A stretch of DNA of 64,000 bases from Actinospineispora spinosispora DSM 44797 (GCF_000429025.1 NZ_KE386833.1:1006582-1070581); one strand, 5' to 3'. Numbered from the stretch's first letter, positions 34,601 to 43,542 are shown. The notes: generated by a model from the letters alone, not told the origin. Translations and numbers: made by a program.

Positions 34601-34655
34601 GCGGGCTAGCGCGGGATGTGAACCCGCGACCTCCGAGTCAATGAGCCGTACGGAG
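34601..34655 (-). other. tRNA 3'-half-like fragment, possible attachment-site scar
   Basis: On the minus strand CTCGGAGGTCGCGGGTTCAC followed by ATCCCGC has the look of a tRNA variable region plus T-arm: stem GCGGG/CCCGC around TTCACAT (34611-34627). A CTCAT segment precedes it where an anticodon loop would be. No matching 5' half or complementary acceptor stem is seen, so it is not an intact tRNA. tRNA 3' ends are typical integration sites, which makes an element scar possible. Confidence 0.45.
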
Positions 34656-34759
34656 GTTCCGACCCACTCATCATAGTCATCAGATCCCGAAGTGCCCCGT
34701 GTCGGCCACGCCGGCTGGCCATTCACTTTCGTCACACTTCGCTCGGACGATGGTGCGCG

Positions 34760-35458
34760 TCAGTGCCCGCGGGCGAAGGTGGGCACCCGTACGGCGCCGA
34801 ACGTCGCGGTTCGGCGGAGCGTGAAGCCGAGGGACTCGTACAGCCGGATCGCGGTGGTGTTGGTCGCCGCAGCGTGCAGGAAGGGGGTCTCTCCCCGGTC
34901 CCGGATGCCGGCCGCGACCGCCAGGACCAGCCGGGTGGCCAGGCCCTGTCCACGCTGGTCCGCGTCGGTGCACACGGCGCTGATCTCGGTCCAGCCGGGC
35001 GGGTGCAGGCGTTCGCCCGCCATCGCGACGAGCCGTCCACCTCGACGGATCCCCAGGTAGGTCCCCATCTCGATGGTCCGAGGCAGGAACGGGCCGGGGT
35101 GGGTCCGCCCGACGAGCGCGAGCATCTCGGGGACGTCCCTCGGGCCCAGCACCACGGTCTCCGGGTCGTGGGCGGCGGCGATCCCGTCGTCGACCATCTG
35201 CACGCCCGCGCCGGTGGACACGACCTCCCACCCCGGCGGGACAGCCACGCCGGACACCCCGGCCAACGCACCCGGGCCGGCGAGCTCGGCCAGATCGTGC
35301 CAGTCCGCCTCGACGGGGTCGGACGGGAACGCGAGGAACGGGGACACGTCGGCCGGGTAGCGCAGCACCCGGCCCCTGCGCTCGGCGAGGTGTGCGTGTG
35401 GACCGAGCAGCGCCGCCCTGGCCGGCTGGTCGAGGACATGCGCGTCGGGGGCCGGCAT
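34760..35458 (-). CDS. GNAT family N-acetyltransferase
   Basis: A 232-residue protein with a C-terminal GNAT fold: MGTYLGIRRGGRLVAMAGER, then ISAVCTDADQRGQGLATRLV (the acetyl-CoA loop is R-G-Q-G-L-A) and NTTAIRLYESLGFTLRR. ATG 35458 follows GGAGAG; the longer frame to 35680 lacks support. The first 100 residues probably form a second, degenerate GNAT-like half, as in FR47-type proteins. Substrate unknown. Confidence 0.85.
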   Translation of the reverse strand: MPAPDAHVLDQPARAALLGPHAHLAERRGRVLRYPADVSPFLAFPSDPVEADWHDLAELAGPGALAGVSGVAVPPGWEVVSTGAGVQMVDDGIAAAHDPETVVLGPRDVPEMLALVGRTHPGPFLPRTIEMGTYLGIRRGGRLVAMAGERLHPPGWTEISAVCTDADQRGQGLATRLVLAVAAGIRDRGETPFLHAAATNTTAIRLYESLGFTLRRTATFGAVRVPTFARGH

Positions 35459-35695
35459 GTGGCTCTCCGCGTGGGTCTCCGGGACACGACCGACACGAGC
35501 CTCGTACCAGTGGGTCCACGCTTGCCGACGTGGCTGCACGACGGCCCGGTCCGCACCCGGAGCACCCCACCGCGGTGGAGGGTTGCCGGCCAGCGAGCCG
35601 GGGCTTGACGCTGACGCTCTTGACCTTCGTTCCGACGTTACGTCCGGGTGTCCGAGCCGGTCAACTGTGCTTCGTCGCACAGGCCCGGTCTCGGA

Positions 35696-36070
35696 TCAGG
35701 TCAGATCGAAGATCTCGTGCTCCTCGGTCAGGAAGATGGTGGAGCGGGCCAGGTCGATGAACGTGGACTCGTCCCGCTGCAGCATGCTCATCGCCTCGGC
35801 ACCCTCCGCCGAGGCGGCGCGCGCGGTGAGGGTGTCCAGGTCGTCGAACCACACCTCGGTGATGCCTTCGAAGCCCTCGGTCATGCTCCGGCCCTCGACG
35901 AGCGCCTGGTTGAGCGGAGTGTCCAGGGTGTGGCTCTGTACGTAGCGGACCGCGCCGATCGCCTCGGCCACTCCACGCACCTTCGGCGCGTGGTCCTCCA
36001 GCCAGTAGCGACGGAACTCGGCGATGTCGACGTCGGCGCGGGCGCGCAGGATGTACACCAGTTTGATCAT
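35696..36070 (-). CDS. EthD domain protein
   Basis: A 124-residue dimeric ferredoxin-like protein. LVYILRARADVDIAEFRRYW, then LEDHAPKVRGVA and FEGITEVWFDDLDTLTARAA, match the EthD family, members of which accompany ether- and aromatic-degrading enzymes or act as small cyclases/decarboxylases. ATG 36070 follows AAAGG. It is the last gene of the TetR - lactonase - acyl-CoA ligase - EthD run. Confidence 0.87.
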   Translation of the reverse strand: MIKLVYILRARADVDIAEFRRYWLEDHAPKVRGVAEAIGAVRYVQSHTLDTPLNQALVEGRSMTEGFEGITEVWFDDLDTLTARAASAEGAEAMSMLQRDESTFIDLARSTIFLTEEHEIFDLT

Positions 36071-36114
36071 GGGGGAACCTTTCGGGTGATCGATCTCCGC
36101 CTGGGGCGAGGATT

Positions 36115-37659
36115 TCAGATGGTGCGTCCGGCCGCCGACCAGAAGGGTTCGCGCAGCTTCCGCTTGAAGATCTTGCCGGAGTCCTCCCGGGGTAGGTCCG
36201 TCGAGAAGTCCACCGTCCGGGGCACCAGGTAGCCGGCGACCCGGTCGCGCAGGAACGCCGAGATGTCCTCGGCCGTGAGGTCGCCCGCGTCCGCTCTCGG
36301 CTGCACCACGGCGTGGACGGCCTCGCCGTAGTCGTCGTCGGGGATGCCGAACACCGCGCAGTCCGCGACCTCGGGCATGTGGTGCAGCGCCGCCTCGATC
36401 TCGGCGGGATAGATGTTCACCCCGCCGGAGATGATCATGTCGATCTTGCGGTCCCGGATGTACAGGAACCCGTCCTCGTCGAAGTACCCGATGTCACCAG
36501 GAGCCATCAGCCCGTCGCGGTCGACCGAGGCACGTTTCTCCGGGTCGTTGTTGTAGGCGAAGTCGCCGAACCCGTGGAACGTGCCGGCGATCTCGCCGAT
36601 CTGACCGGCCGGCAGCTCGCTGCCGTTCTCGTCGAGGACCTTCACCTCGGCGCCGTGCATGACGCGGCCGACGGTCCCTGGGTGGTCGAGCCATTCCTGG
36701 GACGTGCAGAGGGTGACGTTGCCCATCTCGGTGGCCCCGTAGTACTCGCCGATCACCGGTCCCCACCAGTCGATCATCGCCCGTTTGACGTCGGGCGGGC
36801 AGGGCGCGGCGGCGTGGCCCGCGTAGCGCAGCGAGGACAGGTCGTAGCGGTCGCGTACCTCGCGCGGCAGCTTCAGCAACCGGCTGAACATGATCGGAAC
36901 GAGGTTCAGGTGGGTGATCCGCTCACGTTCGATGAGCTGCAGCAGACCCTCCGGGTCGAACCGGGGGACGATAGCGACGTTCGCTCCGGCGCGGAACGAG
37001 AAGGTCGCGTGGGCGTTCGGTGCGGAGTGGTAGGTGGGTCCGACGATGGCCGTTGATATGCGTGTCGGGTCGTCCGCCAGATGGAACCCGTAGGACTGGG
37101 TGAACATCGAGGTCATCGCGTCGAGCTGGTGTGAGGTGAACGCGGCGCGCGTGACCCCTTTGGGCCTGCCGGTGGTGCCGGAGGTGTAGATGACGGTGGA
37201 AGGAAAGGTCGACGGCGCTTGCGGCCCGTCGGTGAAGCCGTCACGCCACGTCGCCCAGTCGAGGTCTCCGGGCTCGACCACGGCATCGGCCGCCGGGATG
37301 GCGTAGGCGGACCGGACCTCCGGTGGCGTGGGCACGGAGAGGACCGCCACGTCGTCCGGGATCCCGTCGCGGAGTCGTCGCAGCAGGTCGGCGTGGACGA
37401 CCAGCGCACGCGCTCCGGAGTCCTCGATGATGTAGCGCAGGTCAGCGGCGGTGTAGTGCCAGTTGACCTGAACCGGGAACGCCCCGATCGCCCCGGCGGC
37501 CAGGGACGCCTCGTAGTAGACGACGTCGTTGCGCAGGCAGATGGCGACACCGTCGCCTTCCCCGACACCGAGGTTCTGGAAGCCGGCCGCGACCCGGTCG
37601 ACCCGCTGGAGGATGTCCGATGAGGACCACCGGTGTTCGCCGAACGTGATCACGCCCAT
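36115..37659 (-). CDS. Acyl-CoA synthetase (AMP-forming, ANL superfamily)
   Basis: A 514-residue AMP-binding enzyme. The P-loop motif YTSGTTGRPKGV is at about 158-169; GEYYGATEMGNVTL is motif A5 and YIRDRKIDMIISGGVNIYPA the hinge region. The catalytic Lys is in REDSGKIFKRKLREPFW near the C-terminus. It activates a carboxylic acid as acyl-AMP, then acyl-CoA. ATG 37659 follows AGGAGGG, 10 bases after the SMP-30 stop. The pairing with a lactonase suggests that a hydroxy acid released by ring opening is fed to CoA-dependent degradation (inference). Confidence 0.92.
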   Translation of the reverse strand: MGVITFGEHRWSSSDILQRVDRVAAGFQNLGVGEGDGVAICLRNDVVYYEASLAAGAIGAFPVQVNWHYTAADLRYIIEDSGARALVVHADLLRRLRDGIPDDVAVLSVPTPPEVRSAYAIPAADAVVEPGDLDWATWRDGFTDGPQAPSTFPSTVIYTSGTTGRPKGVTRAAFTSHQLDAMTSMFTQSYGFHLADDPTRISTAIVGPTYHSAPNAHATFSFRAGANVAIVPRFDPEGLLQLIERERITHLNLVPIMFSRLLKLPREVRDRYDLSSLRYAGHAAAPCPPDVKRAMIDWWGPVIGEYYGATEMGNVTLCTSQEWLDHPGTVGRVMHGAEVKVLDENGSELPAGQIGEIAGTFHGFGDFAYNNDPEKRASVDRDGLMAPGDIGYFDEDGFLYIRDRKIDMIISGGVNIYPAEIEAALHHMPEVADCAVFGIPDDDYGEAVHAVVQPRADAGDLTAEDISAFLRDRVAGYLVPRTVDFSTDLPREDSGKIFKRKLREPFWSAAGRTI

Positions 37660-37669
37660 GTCGCCCTCC

Positions 37670-38632
37670 TCACCTGGACGCCGGTGCGAACGCCGGCTCC
37701 AGACCAGGGCGTGGCCAGGGCATCGCGGCGAGTCGTCCGCTGCCCGACAGGGTCACGAACGCGGTGCCGAGATCGGCCCCGCCGAAGCAGATGTTCGTGG
37801 TCATCGGGTCGCCGGTCGAGTGGAACTCGACCTGCTCGTGATCGGGCGACACCGCGGTGATCCCACCGGCGATCAGGGTCGCCACGCAGACCCACCCGTC
37901 GCCGTCGACGGCCATCGAGTCGAGGCCGGTGAACGCACGTTCTCCACCGAGTCCGCGCAGCACCGTCCCACCGTGGCCGAGAATGCCCGGCGCCGGCACG
38001 ATCTGCCCCGGCGCCGCGAGGTCCCAGAACCAGACCCTGCCGGTGAACGTCTCGGCCGTGTACAGCCGAGTGCCGTCGGGGGAGAGCGCGATGCCGTTCG
38101 GGGAGTCGAGCGGGAAGACGACCTCGGCTATCGACGATCCGTCCGTGGCCGCGTAGTAGATCGCGCTGCGGCTCTTCGACCGATCGTGGACGAGGCCGTG
38201 GTCGGTGAACCAGAAACCGCCCTCGGCGTCGAACACGATGTCGTTCGGGGCGAGCAGCCGGTGACCCGCGCACTCGGTGTAGAGCACCTCGACCGTCCCG
38301 CTGTTCAGGTCGATCCGTTCGATCCGCCCACCCCGGTAGCGGCCAGGGTCGTGCGCACCCGGCACCAGCATCCCGTCGTGGTCGTGCCAGGTGAAGCATC
38401 CGCCGTTGTTGCAGACGTAGAGCTTGCCGTCCGGTCCGAGTGCCATGCCGTTGGGGCCGTCGCCCGGTTCGGCGACCACCGTCTTCGATCTGTCCGGTGC
38501 GACGCGCGTGATGCGGCCCGCCGCGACCTCGACCACCAGGACACTCCCGTCGGGCATCGCTACCGGCCCCTCGGGGAACCGCAGACCCTCCGCCAGGATG
38601 GTCAGTTCAGCCACGTTGCCGCCGTCTCCCAT
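37670..38632 (-). CDS. SMP-30/gluconolactonase/LRE family protein
   Basis: A 320-residue six-bladed propeller. The metal-site residues are suggested by LRFPEGPVAM (Glu), RLLAPNDIVFDAEGGFWFTD (Asn), DSPNGIALSPDG and GLDSMAVDGDGWV (Asp). Family members hydrolyse sugar lactones or phosphoesters. It starts 80 bases after the TetR gene and leads straight into the acyl-CoA ligase, so it is predicted to open a lactone intermediate. Confidence 0.9.
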   Translation of the reverse strand: MGDGGNVAELTILAEGLRFPEGPVAMPDGSVLVVEVAAGRITRVAPDRSKTVVAEPGDGPNGMALGPDGKLYVCNNGGCFTWHDHDGMLVPGAHDPGRYRGGRIERIDLNSGTVEVLYTECAGHRLLAPNDIVFDAEGGFWFTDHGLVHDRSKSRSAIYYAATDGSSIAEVVFPLDSPNGIALSPDGTRLYTAETFTGRVWFWDLAAPGQIVPAPGILGHGGTVLRGLGGERAFTGLDSMAVDGDGWVCVATLIAGGITAVSPDHEQVEFHSTGDPMTTNICFGGADLGTAFVTLSGSGRLAAMPWPRPGLEPAFAPASR

Positions 38633-38712
38633 GGACGCCTCCCATAGTGGTCAGTCAGTACATTTCGGCTACACGTCGGCGCCGACGGTGCCCGGCGCCC
38701 GCTGGGTTCAGC

Positions 38713-39336
38713 TCAGGCGGTGCTGACTCCTCTGAGCGCCAGATCGACGAACCTGCGTGCGATGTCCTCGGGGGCCAGCTCACCATCGGGCCGGTACCAG
38801 TAGAAGACCATGTTGACCATCCCCAGTAGGCCGTTGATCTCGACGTGGTCGACCTTCCTGAACGAGCCGCTCGCCACCCCGTCCGCGATGACACTCCGCC
38901 AGATCTGTTCGACGGTGTCCCGGAGCTGCTGCAGGTCGTCCGCCCGACGCCCGGTCAGATGTTGACGTTCGCGCAGGTAGATGGCCACTTCGTCGCGTCG
39001 ATGAGCGATCGTGGTCACCTGGTGGGTGATCAGTCGTTCGAGCTTGCGTTCGGCCGGGAGATCGAGGGCGGCGATGGCCTGCTCGCCCTTGAGCGTCTCT
39101 TCGACGTGAGCCTTGAGCACCTCGTAGAGCAGCTCTTCCTTCGAACCGATGTGGTAGTAGAGCGCCCCCTGTCGGACCCCGGCCCTGCGGCCGATCTCCG
39201 CGGTGCCGGTGCTGTGGTAGCCGATCTCGGCGAACAGCTCCGTGGCCACCTCTCGGATCCGCCGCCGGGTCGCGTCACCCTGTGGGACGTCCTTCGGTGG
39301 ACGCCCGGCCGGTCGGGTGGAAGGTCCGGCGGCCAC
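38713..39336 (-). CDS. TetR family transcriptional regulator
   Basis: A 207-residue repressor. The N-terminal HTH is TGTAEIGRRAGVRQGALYYH in the TetR layout with GSKEELLYEVL following. The C-terminal ligand domain is helical. GTG 39336 follows GGAG; ATG 39338 is out of frame. It heads the lactonase-ligase-EthD operon, and a clean palindrome lies just upstream, so autoregulation of the whole operon is likely. Confidence 0.9.
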   Translation of the reverse strand: MAAGPSTRPAGRPPKDVPQGDATRRRIREVATELFAEIGYHSTGTAEIGRRAGVRQGALYYHIGSKEELLYEVLKAHVEETLKGEQAIAALDLPAERKLERLITHQVTTIAHRRDEVAIYLRERQHLTGRRADDLQQLRDTVEQIWRSVIADGVASGSFRKVDHVEINGLLGMVNMVFYWYRPDGELAPEDIARRFVDLALRGVSTA

Positions 39337-39352
39337 ATCGGCTCCTGTTCAT

Positions 39353-39382
39353 CGCAATATATTGACTGGCCTGTATATTGCG
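39353..39382. promoter_or_regulatory. TetR-type operator upstream of the lactonase/ligase operon
   Basis: Perfect 9-bp arms CGCAATATA (39353-39361) and TATATTGCG (39374-39382) with a 12-base spacer sit 17 bases before the TetR GTG. The site is AT-rich against a GC-rich background. Confidence 0.75.
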
Positions 39383-39421
39383 TGAAGGACGCCTGGTGGT
39401 CAAGTGGCCGGTGTGTTCCGG

Positions 39422-40048
39422 TCAGGACAGGCGTCGTGCGTGGATGACGGCGTCGGTGCCGGTGCCGGCCGCGGCGCGTGGGCGGTCCTCGGCGACGACG
39501 AACTCCCATCGGGCGGGGTCGAGCGCGGCGACGGCCTCGTCGACGGAGACCTGCACCTGGCCGGCGGCGGGAGTGGCCGCGCCGGTCTCCGGGTCGATGG
39601 GGCGGTGGCCCACCAGCAACAGCGACCCGCCGGTCGCGACGCCCGCCGCCATTCGTTCCACCATCGCCTCGACCGAGCCGTCGACGTGGACGTAGAGGCA
39701 CAAGACGAGGTCGTAGTGGCCGGGCTCAGGCGCCCACGTCCCGAGATCGCCCTCGACCCACTCGACGCGTTCGGCGACGTCTGTCCCGATGGCGTCGGCC
39801 GTCGACCGGCCGTGGTCCAGCGCGGTCGCCGAGAAGTCGACCGCGGTGACCCGCCAGCCTCGGGTGGCCAGCCAAAGTGTGTCGGAGCCGTGGCCGCAGC
39901 CCGCATCGAGCGCGACACCGGCGACGAGGTCTTCAGCGATCCCGGTCAGATGGGCGTTCGGTGGTCGGCGCGTGATGGCATCGCCGTGGTCACGCAGGGC
40001 CTGGGACCAGCGTTCCTCCCAGAAGCCCCGGTCGGATACGTCGTTCAC
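39422..40048 (-). CDS. Class I SAM-dependent methyltransferase
   Basis: A 208-residue Rossmann methyltransferase. Motif I is VALDAGCGHGSDTLWLA, followed by VTAVDFSATAL and VEWVEGDLGTW. It resembles tellurite-resistance/thiopurine-type small-molecule methyltransferases, but the substrate cannot be read. GTG 40048 overlaps the stop of the upstream NUDIX gene (GTGA), so the two are coupled. Confidence 0.88.
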   Translation of the reverse strand: MNDVSDRGFWEERWSQALRDHGDAITRRPPNAHLTGIAEDLVAGVALDAGCGHGSDTLWLATRGWRVTAVDFSATALDHGRSTADAIGTDVAERVEWVEGDLGTWAPEPGHYDLVLCLYVHVDGSVEAMVERMAAGVATGGSLLLVGHRPIDPETGAATPAAGQVQVSVDEAVAALDPARWEFVVAEDRPRAAAGTGTDAVIHARRLS

Positions 40049-40482
40049 GACGGCGTCCCGATCAGGTGCCGGGACCGGAGCTCGTCGATCAGGTCGAGGA
40101 CCGCGGGCGCCGTCTCCGGGAGATCGACGTAGTCGGTCGGGCTCAGGTAGCGGACCTCCTCGATCTCCGCGTTCGGCGTCGGATCGCCCTGGAAACCGCC
40201 GAGGTAGCAGCGCATCCGGACCCGCACCCCGGGTCCGTGCCCGTAGGCGGATGTGTCGATGTCGGTGAGGTACCGGAGAGCGGCGGGGTCGGTGTGGACG
40301 GCGAGCTCTTCGCCGAGCTCACGAACGAGCGCGTCGACGTCGCTCTCGCCGGGATCGATCTTGCCCCCGGGCAGGTAGAACGCCTTCTTGTCACGAGGGC
40401 GCACCATCAGCAGCCGCCCGTCGACGATCGAGACCAGTGCGACGGTGTGGATGATCGTGTCGTGGCACGCCGATTCGGCCAT
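40045..40482 (-). CDS. NUDIX hydrolase
   Basis: A 145-residue Nudix protein. The Nudix box GGKIDPGESDVDALVRELGE, continuing with ELAV, keeps all acidic metal ligands (R-E-L-x-E-E) but has Ala where the consensus has Gly. Nudix enzymes cleave nucleoside-diphosphate derivatives. It is coupled to the methyltransferase downstream. ATG 40482 is preceded by GGGAGAAC. Confidence 0.88.
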   Translation of the reverse strand: MAESACHDTIIHTVALVSIVDGRLLMVRPRDKKAFYLPGGKIDPGESDVDALVRELGEELAVHTDPAALRYLTDIDTSAYGHGPGVRVRMRCYLGGFQGDPTPNAEIEEVRYLSPTDYVDLPETAPAVLDLIDELRSRHLIGTPS

Positions 40483-40609
40483 GGTTAGGTTCTCCCGGAG
40501 GTAGTGCGGGGTGCACGTTCACTACGCCGTTCCGGCGCGGGCACAGCAGAACGCCGGCGACTTGCGGAAGAGGCTAACCCCGCGCGCCGGACCGCACTCC
40601 GGCGTGGGG

Positions 40610-41092
40610 TCAGGGTGCGGTGCGCTGGTCGGCCACCGTCCTGGCCAGGATGCCGAGGGTGGCCCGCAGGGCGTTCTCCGAGATGATCGGGAAGATGCCT
40701 CGGTCGCGCCAGGACTGCTCGATGTCGGACCAGTCGTAGTACGACGTGACGAGTGTGCCGTCGTCCACCGGTTCGAGGCGGTAGCCGTAGATGTGGCCGA
40801 TCGGCGGCCGCGCCACACCGGTGACCGTCCAGGCGATCTCCCGGTCGGGCTCGAACGCGGTGATGCTGATCGTGACGTCGTAGCGGCCGAGCTCCGGGAA
40901 GTCGTTGAGCGACTCGCGGTCCATGTGCACCACGAAGGTGTCGCCGACGGCGTTCACCGGATCGCCGGTGGCGGCCATCAGCATGCCCGAGCTGTCGATC
41001 GCCACATGTCCCTTGGGATCACGGAGCAGTCCGAAGATCGTCGCGGCATCGGCCGCGATCCTGCGCTTGACCTCGAACCGCTCGATCGTCAT
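40610..41092 (-). CDS. SRPBCC family protein
   Basis: A 160-residue START-like protein. RFEVKRRIAADAATIFGLLR opens the fold; DREIAWTVTGVARPPIGHIY and DDGTLVTSYYDWSDIEQSWR follow. This resembles polyketide cyclase/dehydrase-type SRPBCC proteins common in actinobacteria. ATG 41092 is chosen over 41125. Ligand unknown. Confidence 0.82.
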   Translation of the reverse strand: MTIERFEVKRRIAADAATIFGLLRDPKGHVAIDSSGMLMAATGDPVNAVGDTFVVHMDRESLNDFPELGRYDVTISITAFEPDREIAWTVTGVARPPIGHIYGYRLEPVDDGTLVTSYYDWSDIEQSWRDRGIFPIISENALRATLGILARTVADQRTAP

Positions 41093-41221
41093 GCGCCCGA
41101 TGGTGCCATGCCGCCGGTGCCGCACCTGCCGCGCCGTCGTTTCGGGCCGATCTCACCGGGTAGCCATCGGACGACGACAGCCGGCACACGGGCCGGAACC
41201 GAGAGGTCGAAGGAGCTGACG

Positions 41222-41500
41222 ATGGGCGTCGAGGGACTCAAGGGCAAGGTCAAGGAGGCGCTGGGGGACCTGACCGGCAGCGACGGTCTGCGCGAGGAAG
41301 GGCAGTCCCAGCAGCACAAGGAAGCCGAGCAGGAGCGCGCCGAGAACGCGCAGCAGGTCGCGGACGAGCACGCAGCCAAGGCTGAGGCGCAGGCCGCCAC
41401 GGAGCGCGAGCGCGCGGAGCGGGCGCAGCAGGTCGCGGACAAGCACGCGGCGAAGGCCGAGCACCACGAGAACGAGGAGTCGAGGAACCAGGGCACCTGA
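41222..41500 (+). CDS. CsbD-like small stress protein with internal repeat
   Basis: A 92-residue, highly charged protein. The N-terminus GLKGKVKEALGDLTGSDGLR is the CsbD motif. The rest is a predicted coiled coil in which AQQVADEHAAKAE is repeated as AQQVADKHAAKAE, with A/E/R/Q-rich linkers. CsbD proteins are induced by general stress; their mechanism is unknown. ATG 41222 follows AAGGAG. The DNA repeat behind this is visible near 41347 and 41425. Confidence 0.85.
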   Translation: MGVEGLKGKVKEALGDLTGSDGLREEGQSQQHKEAEQERAENAQQVADEHAAKAEAQAATERERAERAQQVADKHAAKAEHHENEESRNQGT

Positions 41501-41615
41501 GTCCTGACCGGGTGAGCGGCGCCCTCGATCGCCGCACGCCTCACAGCACGGTCTCCGCGCCGCCGGGCGAAGCTGGTGTCGATGGCCTGACGTCCCCATC
41601 GAGGAGGCTGACCCC

Positions 41616-42086
41616 GTGCGGGGAGACCGGGACCTGATCACGCCCGACGATCCGGACTTCGCGGCGCTGCTCACCAGCAGCCATCTCCGTGTGGTGGGTC
41701 GGCCGCTGACACCTGGCGGGGAGCCGGCGTCGACCGACATGGGGCGCTGGCTCTACCGGGATGCGCCGTTCGTGCTGCTGGCGCATCGACTCTCCGACGA
41801 TCCGCTCTTCTGCTACGCGAACCTGGCCGCCCAGCGGTGTTTCGGCTACAGCTGGGACGAGTTCGTGGGTCTGCCGTCGAGGTACTCCGCGGCCACTCCG
41901 GACCGCGCGGAACGCGACCGCTTGTTCGAGCAGGTGGCCGAGCACGGGTTCATCGACGACTACCGAGGATTGCGCATCGCCAAGTCCGGTGCCCAGTTCT
42001 GGATCGACAAGGCCACGGTCTGGAACCTGGTCGACGCCGAGGGCGCCCTGCACGGCCAGGCCGCCGCGTTCGACCTTCCGCATTGA
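41616..42086 (+). CDS. MEKHLA/PAS-like domain protein
   Basis: A 156-residue single-domain protein. FVLLAHRLSDDPLFCYANLA, then AQRCFGYSWDEFVGLPSRYS and RIAKSGAQFWIDKATVWNLV, match the MEKHLA domain, a PAS-like fold that can bind small ligands. GTG 41616 follows GAGGAGG. It stands alone between the CsbD gene and the large catabolic operon. Confidence 0.8.
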   Translation: MRGDRDLITPDDPDFAALLTSSHLRVVGRPLTPGGEPASTDMGRWLYRDAPFVLLAHRLSDDPLFCYANLAAQRCFGYSWDEFVGLPSRYSAATPDRAERDRLFEQVAEHGFIDDYRGLRIAKSGAQFWIDKATVWNLVDAEGALHGQAAAFDLPH

Positions 42087-42115
42087 CCCATCCGCATGCC
42101 GCGATTAGCGTGTCC

Positions 42116-42143
42116 GTCTGACAGATTGTCTGACAGGCAGACA
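42116..42143. promoter_or_regulatory. Candidate GntR operator of the 42-50 kb catabolic operon
   Basis: GTCTGACAG occurs at 42116-42124 and again at 42128-42136, a 12-base period. The second copy lies in the palindrome TGTCTGACAGGCAGACA (42127-42143, 6-bp arms). This is 40 bases before the first gene, the expected place for the FadR-type repressor encoded at the operon end. Confidence 0.65.
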
Positions 42144-42183
42144 AACTCATCTCACGCAACGTTGCGGCAAAGGGTGGGCCCAC

Positions 42184-43542
42184 ATGACACACAGCGGGCG
42201 GACCGCCCAGCGGAACCCGGGTGACACCTCGGCGCTGGCGGAGAAACGACGGTCGGCGACCATCGGCGCGTTCTTCGCCGAGTTCGTCGACATGTTCGAC
42301 ATCTACCTGCCGACGGTGATCCTGACTCCGGCACTGAGCTACTTCCAGCCGGCCCAGATGTCCCCGGGAGAGGCCGGAATCCTCACCTCGCTGGTGTTCG
42401 TCACCACGTTGATCGGACGCCCGGTCGGCGCCGCGGTCTTCGGTGCCCTCGCCGACCGGATCGGCAGGCGCAAGACCACCATCACCTCGGTCAGCGGCTT
42501 CGGCGTCATCACCCTGCTGATCGCGTTCGTCCCGGGTCACGCGACGATCGGCATCGCCTCCTACTGGCTGCTGATCGTGCTGCGCTTCCTCGACGGCGTG
42601 TGCCTCGGCGGCGGATACACCGGTGCGCTACCGCTGGCCATGGAGTACTCCGAGAAGCACAAGCGAGGCCTGCTCGGCGGCGTCATCCTCGCCGCGTTCC
42701 CACTCGCCTACATCGTGATCAACCTGATCGGGCTGGTGTCCTTCGCGATCTTCCCGCTGGACGGACCGGGCTCGCCCTACGCGGTGTGGGGCTGGCGAAT
42801 CCCGTTCGTCATCGGGGCGCTGCTGGCCGGGCTGCTCGCGCTCTACTACGTGCGCAGCGTCTCCGAGTCGGAGATCTGGGAGAAGTCCGAGAAGACGTCC
42901 TCGCCGCTGGGCACGGTGTTCCGCGGCGCCAGCGGGCGCAGCTTCCTACAGGTGTTCACGATGATGACCGGCTTCTGGCTGACCCAGAACCTGGTGACGC
43001 TCTACCTGCCGACCGCGGTGCTCCACACCCAGCTGAAGTTCACCGGAACCCAGCTGACGCTCACCTTGCTGCTGGCCTACGCCTGCCTGGTGTTCAGCTA
43101 CATCGCGGCGGGTGTCATCAGCCAGCGGATCGGCAGGCGACGGCTGTTCCTGATCCTCGGGCCGCTCATCGCGACGGTGGGCTCGGCACTGCTGTGGGTC
43201 CTGGTGACCGGGACGTCGCTGCCCATCGGGGTCGTGATGCTGGTGGTCTGCGCATTCTCGGTGCTGGTCACCGCGCCGTGGGGCGCGGTGCTGCCCTACA
43301 TCAACGAGCGGTTCCACACCGATGTACGCGCGTCCGGGTTCGGTCTCGGGTTCAGCGCCTCGGTGATCATCCCCTCCTTCTACGCGTTCTTCCTCGAGGG
43401 GCTGGGCCAGTTCATGCCGTACGTGCTGACCCCGCTCGTGCTGTTGTTCGTCGGCGGGGTGCTCGCCACGATCGGCGCCGCCGCCGGACCGGAGACCAAG
43501 GACGTCGACTTCCATGCCGACGTCGCGGGGACGGCGAAGTGA
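42184..43542 (+). CDS. MFS transporter of the sugar/aromatic-acid porter type
   Basis: A 452-residue, 12-helix transporter. GAFFAEFVDMFDIYLPTVIL carries the acidic helix-1 motif of the metabolite:H+/aromatic acid symporters, and ALADRIGRRKTT is motif A. A duplicated form, SQRIGRRRLF, follows helix 8. It probably imports the operon's growth substrate, likely an organic or aromatic acid (inference). It is the first gene of the operon, and its stop overlaps the GTG of the next gene. Confidence 0.88.
   Translation: MTHSGRTAQRNPGDTSALAEKRRSATIGAFFAEFVDMFDIYLPTVILTPALSYFQPAQMSPGEAGILTSLVFVTTLIGRPVGAAVFGALADRIGRRKTTITSVSGFGVITLLIAFVPGHATIGIASYWLLIVLRFLDGVCLGGGYTGALPLAMEYSEKHKRGLLGGVILAAFPLAYIVINLIGLVSFAIFPLDGPGSPYAVWGWRIPFVIGALLAGLLALYYVRSVSESEIWEKSEKTSSPLGTVFRGASGRSFLQVFTMMTGFWLTQNLVTLYLPTAVLHTQLKFTGTQLTLTLLLAYACLVFSYIAAGVISQRIGRRRLFLILGPLIATVGSALLWVLVTGTSLPIGVVMLVVCAFSVLVTAPWGAVLPYINERFHTDVRASGFGLGFSASVIIPSFYAFFLEGLGQFMPYVLTPLVLLFVGGVLATIGAAAGPETKDVDFHADVAGTAK

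Noticed and set aside
34601..34655. Intact tRNA gene
   Set aside because: Only the 3' half is recognisable; no acceptor-stem partner or D-arm is found upstream.
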